Below are positions 40,255 through 53,100 of a stretch of DNA of 64,000 nucleotides, piece by piece. The position numbers and the translations under genes were made by a program. The notes under the pieces were generated by a model. It saw only the letters and a list, made by a program, of their open reading frames with translations, ran no database searches and was not told where the DNA came from. This DNA is from Euglena gracilis (lineage: Eukaryota; Euglenida; Euglenophyceae; Euglenales), in NCBI GenBank assembly GCA_039621445.1, contig CP154956.1, positions 80,100,474-80,164,473 on the forward strand, given 5' to 3'. How positions within the stretch are numbered: the first letter of the stretch is position 1; the number at the start of each line of letters is the position of its first letter.

Positions 40255-41135
40255 CCGTGGCTAGGGGGCTCCGGTTTCATGCCCGAACCGGCGGCTAGGG
40301 AATCACGCCCAATTTCGCCCAAAATACCCATGTTTGGGGCAGTTTTGGGCTACTTTGGCCCAAATGGCCCGCAGGTCAAAAATGGCAGATTCCACACTTA
40401 TGAAGCCATGTACCCATTAATTGAAAGCTCTTCTCAAGGGCTTTCGACAGATGGCCCCAGAATTCGGCCATAATGCACGGAGCGCTTATTTTCAGCGATC
40501 GTGTATTCCAAAATTTTACATCCTAATTTGTCAAATCCTACAGCTCAGGTTGCATATTGCATATCAAACGAAAGGTCTTGCCAACACCTTTCGCTTGGTA
40601 CCCACAGAACTCAGCCAGATTGCAAAGCGCCCTCAAAATCAGCGATCGCATTTTTCCGCATTTTTTTCGGACCCCATTTGCATACCTGAAATTCCACTTT
40701 TCAGCTGCCATGTTGCCCATCGATCGAAAGCTCTTCTCAAGGGCTTTCAGCAGATGGCCTTAGATTTCTGCCATCCTGCGTGGTATTCTATTTCAGAAAT
40801 TCTCCAAAATTGGCCAAAAGGAAATTGTTCCTCAAAAACCCCCAATTTTTGGCCCAAGACCACCCAAAAACTGCTCAAATATGATTGCCACCTGTCTACA
40901 AACCCTTTTGGACACTTTTTGGCACTTTTTTCTTTTGGGTCCCCCAGACGCCGGTTTCACGCCCGAACCGGCGTCTGGGTTAGGGTTAGGGTTAGGGTTA
41001 GGGTTAGGGTTCGGCGGTTAGGGTTAGGGTTAGGGTTAGGGTTAGGGTTAGGGTTCGGCGCAGAAATTTCCCGCCCGAACCGGCGTCCCAGACGCCGGTT
41101 CGGGCATGAAACCGGAGCCCCAAGACACGGTTTCA
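40255..41135. repeat. Dispersed repeat RepX, copy 3
   Basis: Same as 17080-17880 over about 800 bp, with the telomeric block 40978-41055 replacing the short GACGCCGG of copy 2. Confidence 0.9.
40978..41055. repeat. Interstitial telomeric repeats (TTAGGG)n
   Basis: Two runs of perfect TTAGGG (about five and six units) separated by TTCGGCGG and followed by TTCGGCGCAG. Both runs end in the sequence flanking the site, as if the join had been extended twice. Confidence 0.97.
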
Positions 41136-41149
41136 GGACAGAACCGGCG

Positions 41150-41465
41150 TCCCCAACCTTCGATCAAAGGACACTCCCAGGACCAATCTTTCACCGCTGA
41201 TCTGAAATGTCACGCTACTTTGCATTTCGCCAAATTCCAACGATTGCGAGCGTATCTCTGTCTGTGTTGATCGCTTAGGTGCAAACTCACCCCTCAATCG
41301 AAAGCTCTTTTCATCAGACGACCAGTAATCACCACTAAATTCAGCCACTGCACAGTACTCTGTATCCTGTCACTGGGAAATCCTAATTTCACAATCCTTG
41401 TGCCCCCCTGGACCTCTCAAGATGTTGATTCGAAGAGAAAAATCGCTTCTGTGTGGTTCATTACC
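41150..41465. repeat. RepZ copy 1
   Basis: GCGAGCGTATCTC, CCCCTCAATCGAAAGCTC and TTTTCATCAGACGACCAG recur at 42075-42210. No gene. Confidence 0.7.
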
Positions 41466-42047
41466 ATGCCCCCCCCCCCCTAGTTAGTCACCCCCCCCCC
41501 TATTAGTCACCCCTGGGCCCTTGGCAAAAGGGTGACTTTTTTTTTCGGAGGGAAATATTTTTCTTCAAAAAAGCACCAAATTTGGCCATCGGAATTTTTT
41601 TGATTGTTGCCATCAATGAAAAGTCGCCTGGAATGCCCAAAAAACAACCTTGAATCCCCCAGGGGGGTCGGCACACCCCTCCCCCCCCCCTCACCGACCC
41701 CCTCGCCACGCCATTTTACCCCCCTCCCCCCCCTTTTCAGACCCCCTCGCCACGCCATGTCAGGCCCGCCAAATAAAATTTTCTTGGCAAACCCCCGCAC
41801 ACCCCTCCCTCCCCCCATCCGAGACCCCCTCGCCACGCCAAAACCCCCCTCCCCCCCCCCCTATCCCCTAGCCGGACCCCCCGCCACGGCGTGCCGACCC
41901 CCCCCCCCAAGAGTTGGGGCAGAGGGCAAAATTTGGGCAAAGATTGACCCCCCCCCCCCGAGTTAATCACCCCCCCCTATTAGTCACCCTTGGCCAAATT
42001 CCCCTCCCAAGGGGGTGACTAACTCGGGGGGGGGGGGGGCACGGTCA
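41466..42047. mobile_element. CCATGCCCCCC...CTAGTTAGTCACC MITE
   Basis: Left CCATGCCCCCCCCCCCCTAG and GTTAGTCACC after TA; right GGTGACTAACTCGGGGGG...GCACGG followed by TC. The interior repeats ACCCCCTCGCCACGCCA (41698-41855) between poly-C blocks. Confidence 0.7.
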
Positions 42048-42074
42048 GCATCTTAAAGCAAACAGCACCGAAAA

Positions 42075-42330
42075 TCATGACAAATTTCGACTGAGATTCT
42101 GGCTGATCCGACGATCGCGAGCGTATCTCGGGCTGCGTGCAACGTCAGGGTGCCAAGTTACCCCTCGATCGAAAGCTCTTTTCACCAGACGACCAGCGGT
42201 GGTCATCAGATTTTTCCACGCTGCATGGCACTCTATTTCTAAAACAGGGCCAATTTTCACCAAAATTGGATATCCACCCCAGTGGCCGCCGAATGTCAAA
42301 TTTCATTGTGCTGCATGGTTAAAACAGTCA
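42075..42330. repeat. RepZ copy 2
   Basis: Diverged copy of 41200-41350. Confidence 0.65.
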
Positions 42331-43440
42331 TCTCAGGACCCTAGGGCCATTTTGGGGCACTTTTTATGACATTTTTAGGATTGACAAAACGGACGCCGGT
42401 TTTGGACAGAACCAGTGTCCCTAACCCCGGGTTTCAGGACAGAACTGGCGTCCGGAAAACCCGTGGGGGGGACGCCAGTTCTGTCCTGAACCTGGCGTCC
42501 CAAACGCCGGTTTAAATAACAAAATCCCTTTATGCTGGCAAAATACTAGGGTGGGGGGGGGGTAAAATTCGTTTTTGTTGGTCAATTTGATATGGGCGGG
42601 GGGGGTGTACTGCCCCCCACACCCCCAACCTCCCATTTATCGATGAACTTAGTCGGCCTACGGCCTGTCACGGGGGAGGGATGTTGTCAAAATTTTTGGG
42701 GGGGTAAGTTTTTTTTTTGTGGGTCATGTTGACTGGGTTTCAGGCTTGCGCTTAGTCGGGTGCCTACCCCACGGGGGGGGGGGTGCTAGGGGCAGGCACC
42801 CCATAGCACCCGATCCGACCCCCCCCGGGGGGGGTAGGGTTTCGGGGGGTGCCTGCCCCTAGCAGGCACCCCCCTCAGACCCCGGCGCCAAAGGCGCCGG
42901 GGGCCCGGAAACGGCCATTTTCAATGAAAATTTTCTGGGTCCGGCCCGGACCCCTATCCCCCCCCGGGGGGGGGTGTGCCTGCTAGGGGCAGGCACCCTA
43001 TAGGACCGGCCCCCCCTCCCCCCCCCCCGGTTGGTAAGCACAAGCATGCTGGGTTTTTCTTGCCACTGTACGGAAAATATCATGGGCAAAGGTGAAATTC
43101 TGCTGAAAAAAAAGTGGCTAAATCGGATATTTTCTCCCAAATTTTTGCATATTCACCCTCGATTAGGTGGTTCTAGAGCCATTTGGGTGTGTTTCTGCCG
43201 GTTTTGGGATGATTTGGACAATAATTTTCTTGGGGGGGGTTTAAAAGTCGGCGGACTTGACCTGTTTGTATATTAGAGTGGGTAGTCCGCCGACTAGTCG
43301 GCCGACTAGGCCCAGTCGGCCGACCAATTGGGTAGTTGGCCAACTAGTCGGCCGACTACCCACTACGCCCCCCCCCCCCCCAGTGGGTGGGGGGGACCCT
43401 CCCCTCCCCCCCGGGGGTCTTAAAAAGAAGCCTGCTCGCC
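42331..43440. other. GC palindromes and poly-C/G blocks
   Basis: Includes GGACGCCAGTTCTGTCCTGA inverted copies (42430-42500), GGTGCCTGCCCCTAGCAGGC palindromes (42780-43010), GCCGACTAGTCGGCCGACTA palindromes (43285-43360) and poly-C at 43368-43420. A poly-C/G block ending in CCGGGGGTCTTAAA (43410-43427) matches the junction near 55770. No gene recognised. Confidence 0.6.
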
Positions 43441-43660
43441 GTCTGACCAATTTTTGCACAGCGCTTGGTGTGTCACCTGATTGAAGAGACCCATTCTGTG
43501 GGAACACCCAAGGCGTTCTGTTCTGCCTCGTTCTCACCGCGGTTACACCGCGGTTACATGAACACCTCCTGGATCACAGCTTTTCCCTTTGGCCCCCTTT
43601 TCGGTTCTGTGCTCTTGGTGTGGTTCCCAGTTGTTGCATTGTTGTCTCCCATTGCTGTTC

Positions 43661-43972
43661 TCAATGGGATGGGCATAATGAGACGGCAGGTGGTCCTGGA
43701 TGCTGGTGGTTCTCCACCAGCATCCCATACCATACTTGCCCATGCCTGTTCCCCCGTGGGTCTGCCCTGCCCTTCATGTTTGGTGCACCCCCACCAATTG
43801 GCTGGGCGCCGATACAGTCAGGATGGGTGAAGCACCGCTGTCCAAACCAGCATGCCTTGCCATTGCTGGGTATGTTGGTGTTGGTGTGCTTGTGTTCAAC
43901 TTTGGTGTGGTCACCTCCAAACTGCGATACCAAACAACACCCTAACACGATGTGCCAATCTCTCATGACCAC
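43661..43972 (-). CDS. Possible coding exon with a Cys cluster
   Basis: The minus strand encodes GKACWFGQRCFTHPDCIGAQ in a non-repetitive context. The spacing C-x5-C-x5-C is reminiscent of CCCH fingers but the His ligand is missing, so no family is claimed. Plus-strand frames over the same bases are hydrophobic and equally open, so strand assignment is uncertain. Confidence 0.25.
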   Translation of the reverse strand: MVMRDWHIVLGCCLVSQFGGDHTKVEHKHTNTNIPSNGKACWFGQRCFTHPDCIGAQPIGGGAPNMKGRADPRGNRHGQVWYGMLVENHQHPGPPAVSLCPSH

Positions 43973-44118
43973 AGCTCCTCACATATTTCAGGGGGGAACC
44001 CAAAAACTGCAATGGCACCTTTGCAGCCACAGCAACGCTGTGACCACCAAAGGACATTGGCATCCGTTGTGAAATCGGCAAACGGAAAGGAGCTGCGGGT
44101 TATGCTTTTTTTTTTAAC

Positions 44119-44573
44119 TTAAAGCTTAAAACTTAAAAAATGGGTTGGTTTCTGACGGGCTGTTTCGGTGGCTTGCTTATCACAAAACAATGTGCTTCTT
44201 GCAGTAGTTGTTGCCAAAGCTGAGCCTTCGGGATCACATTGATGTCTCCGGAAGAAGCGGAGAAGACTACGAACTGCAGGATCAGTTGCAATCTGAAAGG
44301 ATAGGATGCAAAAAATAAACAAGTCTCATTTTTGAGTATTATTTTACCTGCAAGGGAGGTTCCAGTGGCTCTTCCCAAGAAACCCACCAAGCAACGTGCA
44401 TTTTCTTGAACTCCTTCTGGTGCACAGCCTGAGGAAACGATGTTTCACTTTTTAATATGTGAAAGGGAAATGCCTTCGGGCTCTTTTGCGGCTTACAACT
44501 TGGAAAACAGTTCTTTCCGCCATTGCCTTTCCACGGTGCTGAGCTTGCTGAGGCGGTCCACCGCTGCAAAGGC
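44119..44573 (-). CDS. Unidentified spliced gene, 3' exons
   Basis: Three exons with clean signals: 44573-44497 (acceptor TTTTGCATAG, donor GTAAGC), 44428-44348 (acceptor TCGTTTCCTCAG, donor GTAAAA) and 44292-44119 (acceptor TATCCTTTCAG, stop TAA). Exons 2 and 3 join in phase 0 (HQKEFKKMHVAWWVSWEEP, then ATDPAVRSLLRFFRRH). For exon 1 the frame that keeps phase reads MAERTVFQV, though another frame (AVDRLSKLSTVERQWRKEL) looks more protein-like. No family recognised. The 5' end is upstream, possibly an ATG near 44642. Confidence 0.5.
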
Positions 44574-45596
44574 CTATGCAAAATAGCATGCGAAAAGATC
44601 AATGGACACCTGCACACTGCGAGAACTGACAGGGAGATGGACATGTGGTGCTCCTAATCGTTTTTGCTCACGAAATTTCGCAACTCGAAGCGAATTGCAC
44701 TCTCGGCCGTATGAGATGGGGATCAAACCATCAATGGATAAGGCTCAACACACTTTGTGACATTTTCCCATTCTTCCTTTTCCTTTTGCCTTCTGGCCTT
44801 TTCGGCAGATCGGGATGCATGAACGGCGTCCATGAAAAAAAAAACTGAAAAGGATGATCCCCAGGTAACCGCGGTGTAACCGCGGTTGTCACCGCGGTGT
44901 GAACACCTCCCCAGTTGCGTGGTTAAAAAAACCGGACCTCTTTTCGGCGCAAAGCGCCTGAAATTCTTTTGACCCCAAATTGACCGACCCCCAAAAGTGG
45001 GTCCCCCTGAGACCCCCCCCCCCAGGGTTGGGTGGGTGGTTCATGGAGCAACATTAATAGGGTCATTTGGGGGGGGGACGTTTTTTGGGGGGTTGAAGGC
45101 TTTAAAAAGTATAGTGGGGAGACGTTGGGGCAAAACTGGTGTGCGTGTCAATTTCCTCCCTGTTCCCCCAACCAGTTGATTTATGATGTTTGCCTTTGTG
45201 ATGGCCACTGAATCCTATCCAATATCAAATGTTCAAGAACACATTTTGGTGCATCCTCCTCCTCTGACAGCGACCCCCTCGATAATCCAGTCAAATGAAA
45301 TTGAGAGATTCCAACCCTCACATCTTCTGCCCAGGGGTCTTCCGAAACCAGAGAATTTTTTGTTGTTCAATAACAAAGGGCATTCTTATTAATCCTCTTC
45401 AAGGCTTCTTTTCAACTCGCAAGCCCCGAAGGAGGGGCAGGTGGGGCAGGGAGAGGACCGCAGAAACTGCTTTCAAACGGTCCGTGTTTTGGAAGTTCCC
45501 CCAGGGAGAGAAGCCTGCTTTTCATTGCATGGTCTGATTTTTGATCTGGCCTCTGCATGGTCTGATTTGATCCTGGCCTTGAATGACCTTGATCAA

Positions 45597-46300
45597 TTAT
45601 TGATCCTGCCCCATGATGTTGTAGCAAGTTTCCAAATTCTCTTCAAGCATTCTTTTTTTGGCAAACAAAATTGGAGGCACCAATGGGAAATTCATCTTGT
45701 CCACAAGAATGGAGATGCATCTTTTTTCCACACATGCTCCTTTAAACAAACATCTCCCAGAATAGCATTGTTCCAAGGAATGCGTCTCTTCAGGAAGTTT
45801 CACATGCGCATACAGAACCAATTCCCTGTTTTTTGAGAATGACCTCTGAATGAGTGGCCGAAGATGCCGTGGTGCTTTTTGCATTCTGAAGAACAATGTA
45901 TTTGTGGTATGCCCCCTTACCACAAGTGTACAAGATAATTCTTTCGATCATTACTGACCGTACACTGGGGCTAATTCAAACACTCCAGGTGGAAGAAAAT
46001 GGACAGCCATAAACAGCATTGCTGTTTATGGGTGTCGGTTCCCTGAAGCACCCCAAGGGATGCGGAAAACCATCACAAGTGCTGCTTTGTATTTCTACAT
46101 TTGCAAAACAGATGCGAAAAGAAAATGAGGGAATGAACCAAAGAATGAAGTTCCTTCTTTTCACTTTCTCTTGCTGCTTCCACAGGCGCATTGCAGTTGG
46201 CGGATTCTGTTCTGCAGAATTTCTTCAGTTGGCCTTTCGCAATACCCTCTGTTGCCACTGTCATAGCCAGGGCTTTCTGCTTAACTAACCTATGCTGGTT
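45597..46300 (-). CDS. Candidate minus-strand exons, unrecognised
   Basis: Protein-like text on the minus strand at about 46290-46190 (KQKALAMTVATEGIAKGQLK), 46092-45976 (after acceptor GTTTTGCAAATGTAG) and 45900-45597 (after ATTGTTCTTCAG; KLPEETHSLEQCYSGRCLFK, ending TAA). The plus strand is also open here and has a strong acceptor at 46193 (CTTGCTGCTTCCACAG), so the strand is not settled. Confidence 0.35.
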
Positions 46301-46999
46301 GGGACAGCATGGGGCCTGGGCACGATGGGGGGGAGGGGGCTTGGGGCCCAGCCTGTCAAGTTGCAAACTTAATTTCACAGGGGCAAGGGGTGGGGGTCTT
46401 GGGAGCTGAAATTGACCACCTGGTCCCCCATGGACCCTCCGAGCCTCCGTAGGTTTTGTTGCGGTTTCCACAAACCCTTCCTTTGGCGAGACTGGTCTGG
46501 CGCCACCTGCTCCTTTACCCGAACTTCCCTCTTTTTATGATTTCCTACCCGGACCTGGAGGGGACTACCCCTGGCTGCTCCACCCGGTGCAACCTGCTCG
46601 GGGTTTGACATGAAGAGGTCGCACTTTTCAGCAAGGGGTGTTCCCCCCCCCCCTGAATGGACCGGGGGAGCCCCCCTTTTTTCAGATAGCATTCCTCCCT
46701 GGTATTTGTCTGTCTTGATTTGGAAATTGCTGGCATTTTTCTGTAGTGATAACAGGAACACCGCGTGGCAACCAAAAATGCAGGCCTTTAAATGCATGTT
46801 GTATATTTTTGCCGTGATTTATCTTTCATAGAGTGTTTGCAAAAACTCTTCCAGTTAAGCATTTGCCACGAATTTTTTTGTTGTGTTGCTTTTTGACCTT
46901 GGCTACGTCTTGTTTCGGTGTCTCGTGGTGATTCCACTGAAATTGAATTGGGTTGGTTTCATGAGGGGTTGTCCAGTCCGAAAGGGGTTTTTTTAAATT

Positions 47000-47134
47000 A
47001 TGAGGAGCTTTGTGGCGTTGGGTGGCTTAATTTATGCTTGGCTGATTGCGGGAAGGGGAGGGCGAGAAATCGTCTCGCCGCGTCAAAAACCCGAAGGCAC
47101 TGCTCTTCCAAGTCAAACTGGTGTTTGCTTCCAG
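47000..47134 (+). CDS. Glycosylase gene, proposed first exon
   Basis: ATG at 47000 preceded by in-frame TAA (46994); 45 codons beginning MRSFVALGGLIYAWLIAG then basic residues; donor GTATTG in phase 0. The hydrophobic start is odd for a nuclear enzyme, so the true start may differ. Confidence 0.4.
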
Positions 47135-50100
47135 GTATTGTAGTTTTTTTTCAAATTATATTTTTGGTATTTGTTTGGGCAGTGGGACTCACCAATGGGG
47201 GTTTGCCTAGGGTTGATTGCCTTGTATGCTGAAATTCCCTGCCAGTGGGGTGCACAATTCAGCGTCCAAAGTCCACCATGAATGTTTTTTGAAAACCTTT
47301 TTGAAGCGGTCTTCAATGTTTGTTTCCAATTTTGTTGTCAATTTGTCGGCACGGAGACAAAACCAATTTTTCTGTAGAAGTTGCCACTGGAGGTGCACTG
47401 TAGAAGTCGTGATGAAACCAGCATGCATATTGTTTCAGAAGGAACGCACTTGTTTCATAAAGTGATGAACACGTTGCAATCACCAGAGCTCCTTCAGAAG
47501 GAAAAGAAATATAACAAGCGGCAGAAGCGGGCAAAGGTGCAGAAGACTGCTGGGCATGGTTTAGCTTTTCCCAAGGTGAATTTTCACTCCCTGACCTTTT
47601 TGAGGGGTGTAATACCAAAGATTTACACAAAATTTTAAAAAATTTTGATCACTTGACCAGTGTGGGTGGGCGGATTCTCAAACCTAAAATGTACAAAGTG
47701 TATTGAGTCGTGTACTCCCCCAGGCTCGGCTCCAATAAACCCGACCCTTATGTCTGTGGGGGGTAATTCCCCCCACAGAAGGGTATGTTGCATGTATACC
47801 CTGAAGGTATACACACAATTCCCACCATACGGGCGCACCAAGTTCCATTGCTTTTTAACATTTATTTTCTTTGTACCATCAACTGCCTTCCGTCGTCCAC
47901 TGTGATGCTGTCAATCACCCTCCTCAATCGCGGGTGAAGACATTTCAGGTCAAATACCCCAAACATGACCCCCTGCAGTACAATGAATTAATACTAAATT
48001 ACCCCCTGCCGATTTTCAGTAAAATTCGAACCAAAATAGATCCCGCAAAAAAATGTGCTAATGACCAAATTACCCCTAAACAGGATCTTGGGGTTCTTTC
48101 GATTCTTGTGTTGAAAATGCAAGTGTGGAAAATTGTTACTTGGAAAAATCTTGTTTTTTTTGAGCTATTATTGGACCTCGCATCCCCCCCACGTCGCTGT
48201 ACATTGGAAAACCATCCACCCACCTCCCCCGCAGGAAGGCATTTTGAAATTTTCAGCAAAAATCGCTAAAAAAAGACCCATAAATAAGAAACCCTGGGTC
48301 TTATTTGGGGTTGGGCGACTATGAAAACGTGTTGTAGAATTGGTGAGCATTTGGATGGATGCTTGGTTATTTCACCTTGCATTTGACTCTGTATGGAGAT
48401 CAGGAAGCTGTTTTGTGGTCCAGGCGAGTTGAGGAGTTCATCGATTTGAATCGAGCTGTTCTAGGTGTCTCCTCCCAAAACGGTGCCAGTGGTCCCCCCC
48501 CAAGGCGACCCCTTCGAGAAAAGACCCCAGGTCGAACTTTGCAAAACCATTCACAAAAATGAAGAAACACTGGTTTTGGGGGATTTTTGGGACCCCCAAA
48601 AAATCGTGTAACGTCTCGGTTTTTCACCAAATTAGATGTGGCATGAAGGGCCGAAGAAATTTTTGTGTTTTTTTTGTGTGGGTCGGTTAGCAACAATTAG
48701 ACCGATGATAGACCCTGGCGGGTGGTTTTGTCGACATGTTTTTTTGCGGTGGGTGATCATTTTCTGTGAACGTGCGAGATGTTCAAGATTGAATATTAAT
48801 GTGCGTGTCTCTGTGCTCCGCGTGTGTATGTTCAGGGGGGGATATGCACGTTCCAAGTCCACTCCAACAGGAAGTGTGCACAGCCCCAGGGAGGTCCTGA
48901 AGGAATTTACATTGCAAATTGCATTTTTTTGCATTTTTTTGCATCGCATATTGAAAGGAACCTTGTTGCATATCCCCCCCCCTTTGTATGTTGTTGTATT
49001 TGTGTCTTTGCAAAAGCGAGAGTTTCGTCCGCTCTCTGTAGGGGATAGAAGGCTGCGTGATTCATGGGAGGCTTCCATCTTGGACTCGGTCATTGCTGCT
49101 TTTTTGACACAAAACGTCAGTGATCAACTATCTGCTGCTGCATTTATGAATTTTGCAGCGCGGTTTCAATGCTGTGCGGTGTCAAAAAACCGGTTGACTA
49201 GCCTCTGGCAGAAACCCACCCAAGGCTTGATACAGGAACTTCCTGCCCTCCTCGGCACATAACAGTGCTCATTTACTCACCCATTTACCCCAGTATGCAT
49301 TGATTTGACAGGTGTGAGAGACCAACAAGGAAAGTTCATCTCAGCGCTGTGGGGGTTTGTTTTGTCCTTTTGAATACGCAGGAATTTTCAGGTGAATATT
49401 TTTTGTTGTCCAAGCATATCTTGGAATGCAAGTCTTGGCAATGATTTCCCTGCGTTACAGTTGGAGCCCATTGGGTGCACAGTGGTCCCCAGTACTTCCC
49501 TTGAACAGCACAATTGTTCACCTTGTTGCAATGCTCAACTCCCTCTTGGCTCAAGCCCAATCGAAAGCAGCCCAGAGAACAGTGGCTGCTGTTGCTCGCC
49601 ATCGACCTCTCCGAGGCCCACCCCCCGTGGGCCAGGCTGCTTTCTTTCTCAAAGAAAATAAACCTTTGCCATGTACGCTAGACGGCAGCATCGTTGCAGG
49701 AATCACTTCATGTTCGAAGATGGGTTTCTCTCAATGCCAAAAAGAATGCAAGTTTTGCAGCTTTCCTACCCTGTCAGATAGTTTTATTTGGTCTAATCTC
49801 AGTAAGGATACCAGTCAGCTGCACCTGAAACAGGTAGTCAGCCCGTAGGATACTATTCGCTTGATTGAAAGAAGCCTGTCAGGGGCCACCTGAAACCCCT
49901 GAAACAGAGAGGCTCATGGAGGAGAATCCATGTCTCCATGCAGCGTCCAGGCTTTCCCAAAAAATTCTTTGCATTTGACCAAGTCTGTAGTTTTCCCAAA
50001 TGGGTTCTCATGATGGTATGGCAGTCTATGGCAACCTGGTATGCTAGTATTGTGTCTAATGGCGGTGTCGGCGGTGCCGGAGGTGGGTGGAGATGGAAAT

Positions 50101-53100
50101 GGGAAGAAAGCATGCTCACAACAAACTCTTTTATGCCGTGCCGCCGTGTGTTGTTCTGTGAAGCAGGGGATGTCGAGGTTGGCCAGTCCAAGCAAGTGCT
50201 TGAAGTCTCGCTTTTCCCCCCTGGACATTTGTATTTAATTAAGAGATTTATGGAGTCTGAAAATGGCTTGGTTCAGAAAGCTATGACAATTCAATGCTGG
50301 CTCCCTGGGTCCCATCAAGTGTCTTCTTGATTTCTACCGTTTTCCAAAAAAGTATAAAATATATGGAACCCTTGCTTTTGGGCCGCTGGCAGATGCTAAG
50401 GGTCTTGAGACCAAGGAAGCTCAGGTTTGTTGCTCGGTGGCCGCTGCAGACAAGAGTCTCAAGGAAGAAGTGGCTTGCGATGCTGCAGTCCAGGCCCAGC
50501 ATCTTTTTGGGAAGTGCACAGATTCGAGGACTTGGGTGCACAAGGTGATTGGACAGTTTGCTTTTTTAAACTTGTTATGGTTCCAAAATGTAAGACACAT
50601 AAAAGCAATGGTGGATGACATATTGTGATTACAGCACACAGTCATACACTCATCAAAGTAACCAAAAAGTAACAAGAACTCTTTGCTTTCAAAATGGTGC
50701 TATATTTCACCTTCAGCCATCTGTGAGTCCAAAAACGTATTTCCACCAATCAAGGTGCAGTCAGCCTGTTCTTGGAGTGCAGATTTTTGAAAATATGGTT
50801 ATTGTCAAAGAATTTCTGAGATGAGGTTTCAGCACCTGATGTTTTGGGCTTTTTCTTTGTCATTTGCATTCATCTCGCATTAAATGGGAAAAATATATGT
50901 CCATGAATAGGGCATTAATAATTATTGAATGAAATCTTGGTGCCTGCTCTTCAATCATAACCCATCTCTCCAGAAGGTAAACGGGCTCTTAATAAGCGCG
51001 CACCCACCCCTTCATTGCCCCCCCCCCGATATAAACCGGCCCACTCCATGGAGCTTTTGACTGAAATGCAAGGGTTTTGTGCGCGAAACGGGGCGCCGGG
51101 GGGTCGAAAAACGCTCATTTTTGGCTCAAAATACACCTTTTCCGGGTCTGGGGAGCCAAAAAAACAGCGTTTCGAGCCAGAAAATTTTTTCGATTTTTTT
51201 TCGACTTTTTTGACACGAAAATGACCTAAAGTCAATGGGTTGGCGGCCCAAAACGGGGCGCTGGCGGGTCGAAACACGCTCATTTTCGGCTCAAAAGCAG
51301 TTTTTCCAGGTCCAGGAGGCCCAAAAACATCGTTTTGGGCAAAAAAAAAATTGTTCGATTTTTTTCAACGTTTTGGACCAGTTTTTCCGGGTCCGGGAGG
51401 CCAAAAAAACATCGTTTCAGGCAAAAAAAAATTTCGATATTTTTCGACTTTTTTTGACCCGAAAACGGCAGTGGAAAAAAGTGTACAAAATGGCCTAAAT
51501 TGGCCGAAAAACGGCCGTATCTCGGGCTAGGCGGGGAGTTGCGGGGAAACCAAAATCCCAGCAGATGGGGCGTTCCAAGGGCTTCAATTTAGGTCTCCGG
51601 ACATTTCCTTTGATTTTGCATCATTTTTGAGAAATTTTGAAAACATTGATTTTTTTGACCCCCCACCCCCCGAAAACGGCTGAGTCGGACAGGTGTACAA
51701 AAACCGAAAAAGGCCGTATTTCGGGCTAGGCGGGGAGTTGCGGAGAAATCAAAGTACTGGTAGATGGGCGTTCCAAGGGCTTCAAATTAGGTCTCCGGAC
51801 ATTTCCTTTGATTTGGCTTCATTTTGGAGATATTTTGAAAATTGACATTTTTTTTGGCCCGAAATGGCAGAGTCCAAAGGGGGGGGTAAAAAGGGGGCAG
51901 GCCGATCCTACCCAGTTTGGACCCCTTCGCGCGTCAATAACTCGGGCCTGGTGGGGAGTTAGGGGTCATATGGCGGTGCTTCGGAAACTAGAAATCCAGT
52001 GGCTCGCGACTGAAAAAAAATAATCCGGGAACGGGGCCGGGATTATGGAGATAATCCGCGGTTTTCACGGTCTACCCAGAGGGGGGGGGGCGGGGGAGGG
52101 GGGGTTGGACAGCTTCGCTCTTACTCTAAAGAGATAAGAGCTCAGCGACCCCCTTAAAAGCTGGGGTGCGCATATTATTGGACTGCAGTTTTGGACCCTC
52201 AGGGATGTGACACTTATTTGGGCATTACCCGAAAACGGTTCAATCCAAAATGGCTTTGGGGGGGGGTGCACTGTTTTGGACCTCACTTTCAGACCCTCAG
52301 GCCTCGGGGGTTGTGACACTTATCTTGACTTATTGGGGAGGCTTACCTCCGAACCCTTGTCCAAGACGCAGCGTGGCATTGAAACACACACATATACGCG
52401 CGCACTCATGCACACACACACACTCACACACAAACCCGCCATTTACCTCCCAAACATATACCCCCCCCTATGGGGGGAGTTAAAGTCGAGCTGGGTGTGT
52501 TCACAAAATGCCCCCTGTTGCCACCAGGGGGCATATCAAGTTATGTGGGCAATATTATGGCATTTCTGAAAGAATGCAAAAAAATTCTCTCCCACTGCTT
52601 TCCTGCCCGTCCCCCCCCCGTCGCGCTGCGTGATTTTTTGCACATTTCTTTGGCCTCATTTCCCTCACGTTGCTCAAGTTTTGGTGGATGGGTCCAGGGT
52701 TTAGACTGGGTGGTATGCGGGGAGGTTCAAGCATTTGATGTGTTTATGGAACCCATCAAAATAAATGCCTTTTCTCAAGCTTGATGATTTGGCCAAACCT
52801 TTAGTTTTATGGTGCCAAAATCACTCACAGGAGAGGATTTCCTGTTGCTGTCCTTTATGGTATCATTCTCAATGGCACAATGTGTCGTTGTGTCGTTGAC
52901 ACAACAATGTCAATGGCACATTCCCAGAACGTTGATGTGCATTGGGCAAGCTCCTTGCTTTTGGGGGCCGGGACAAAAAGAGCCTTGCCGAGGCAAGTAC
53001 AAACATCACCTGGTGGAACGCAGTTCCTTCAGAATGGGTTGCAAACGCCCAAGCGGCAGCAGAGAGCTCAAGCATGGAGGTGGTGGAGGGCTCGGAAAAT

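Larger units (their letters stand above)
43533..44905. repeat. Paired CCGCGGTTACACCGCGGTTA motifs
   Basis: CACCGCGGTTACACCGCGGT at 43534-43557 and its complement at 44863-44900. Both are followed by GAACACCTCC. They might mark the ends of an insertion about 1.35 kb long, but no target duplication is evident. Confidence 0.35.

Noticed and set aside
45441-45836. 131-codon plus-strand open frame
   Set aside because: The antisense reading (45600-45900) looks more protein-like and has a better acceptor; neither has a recognisable domain.
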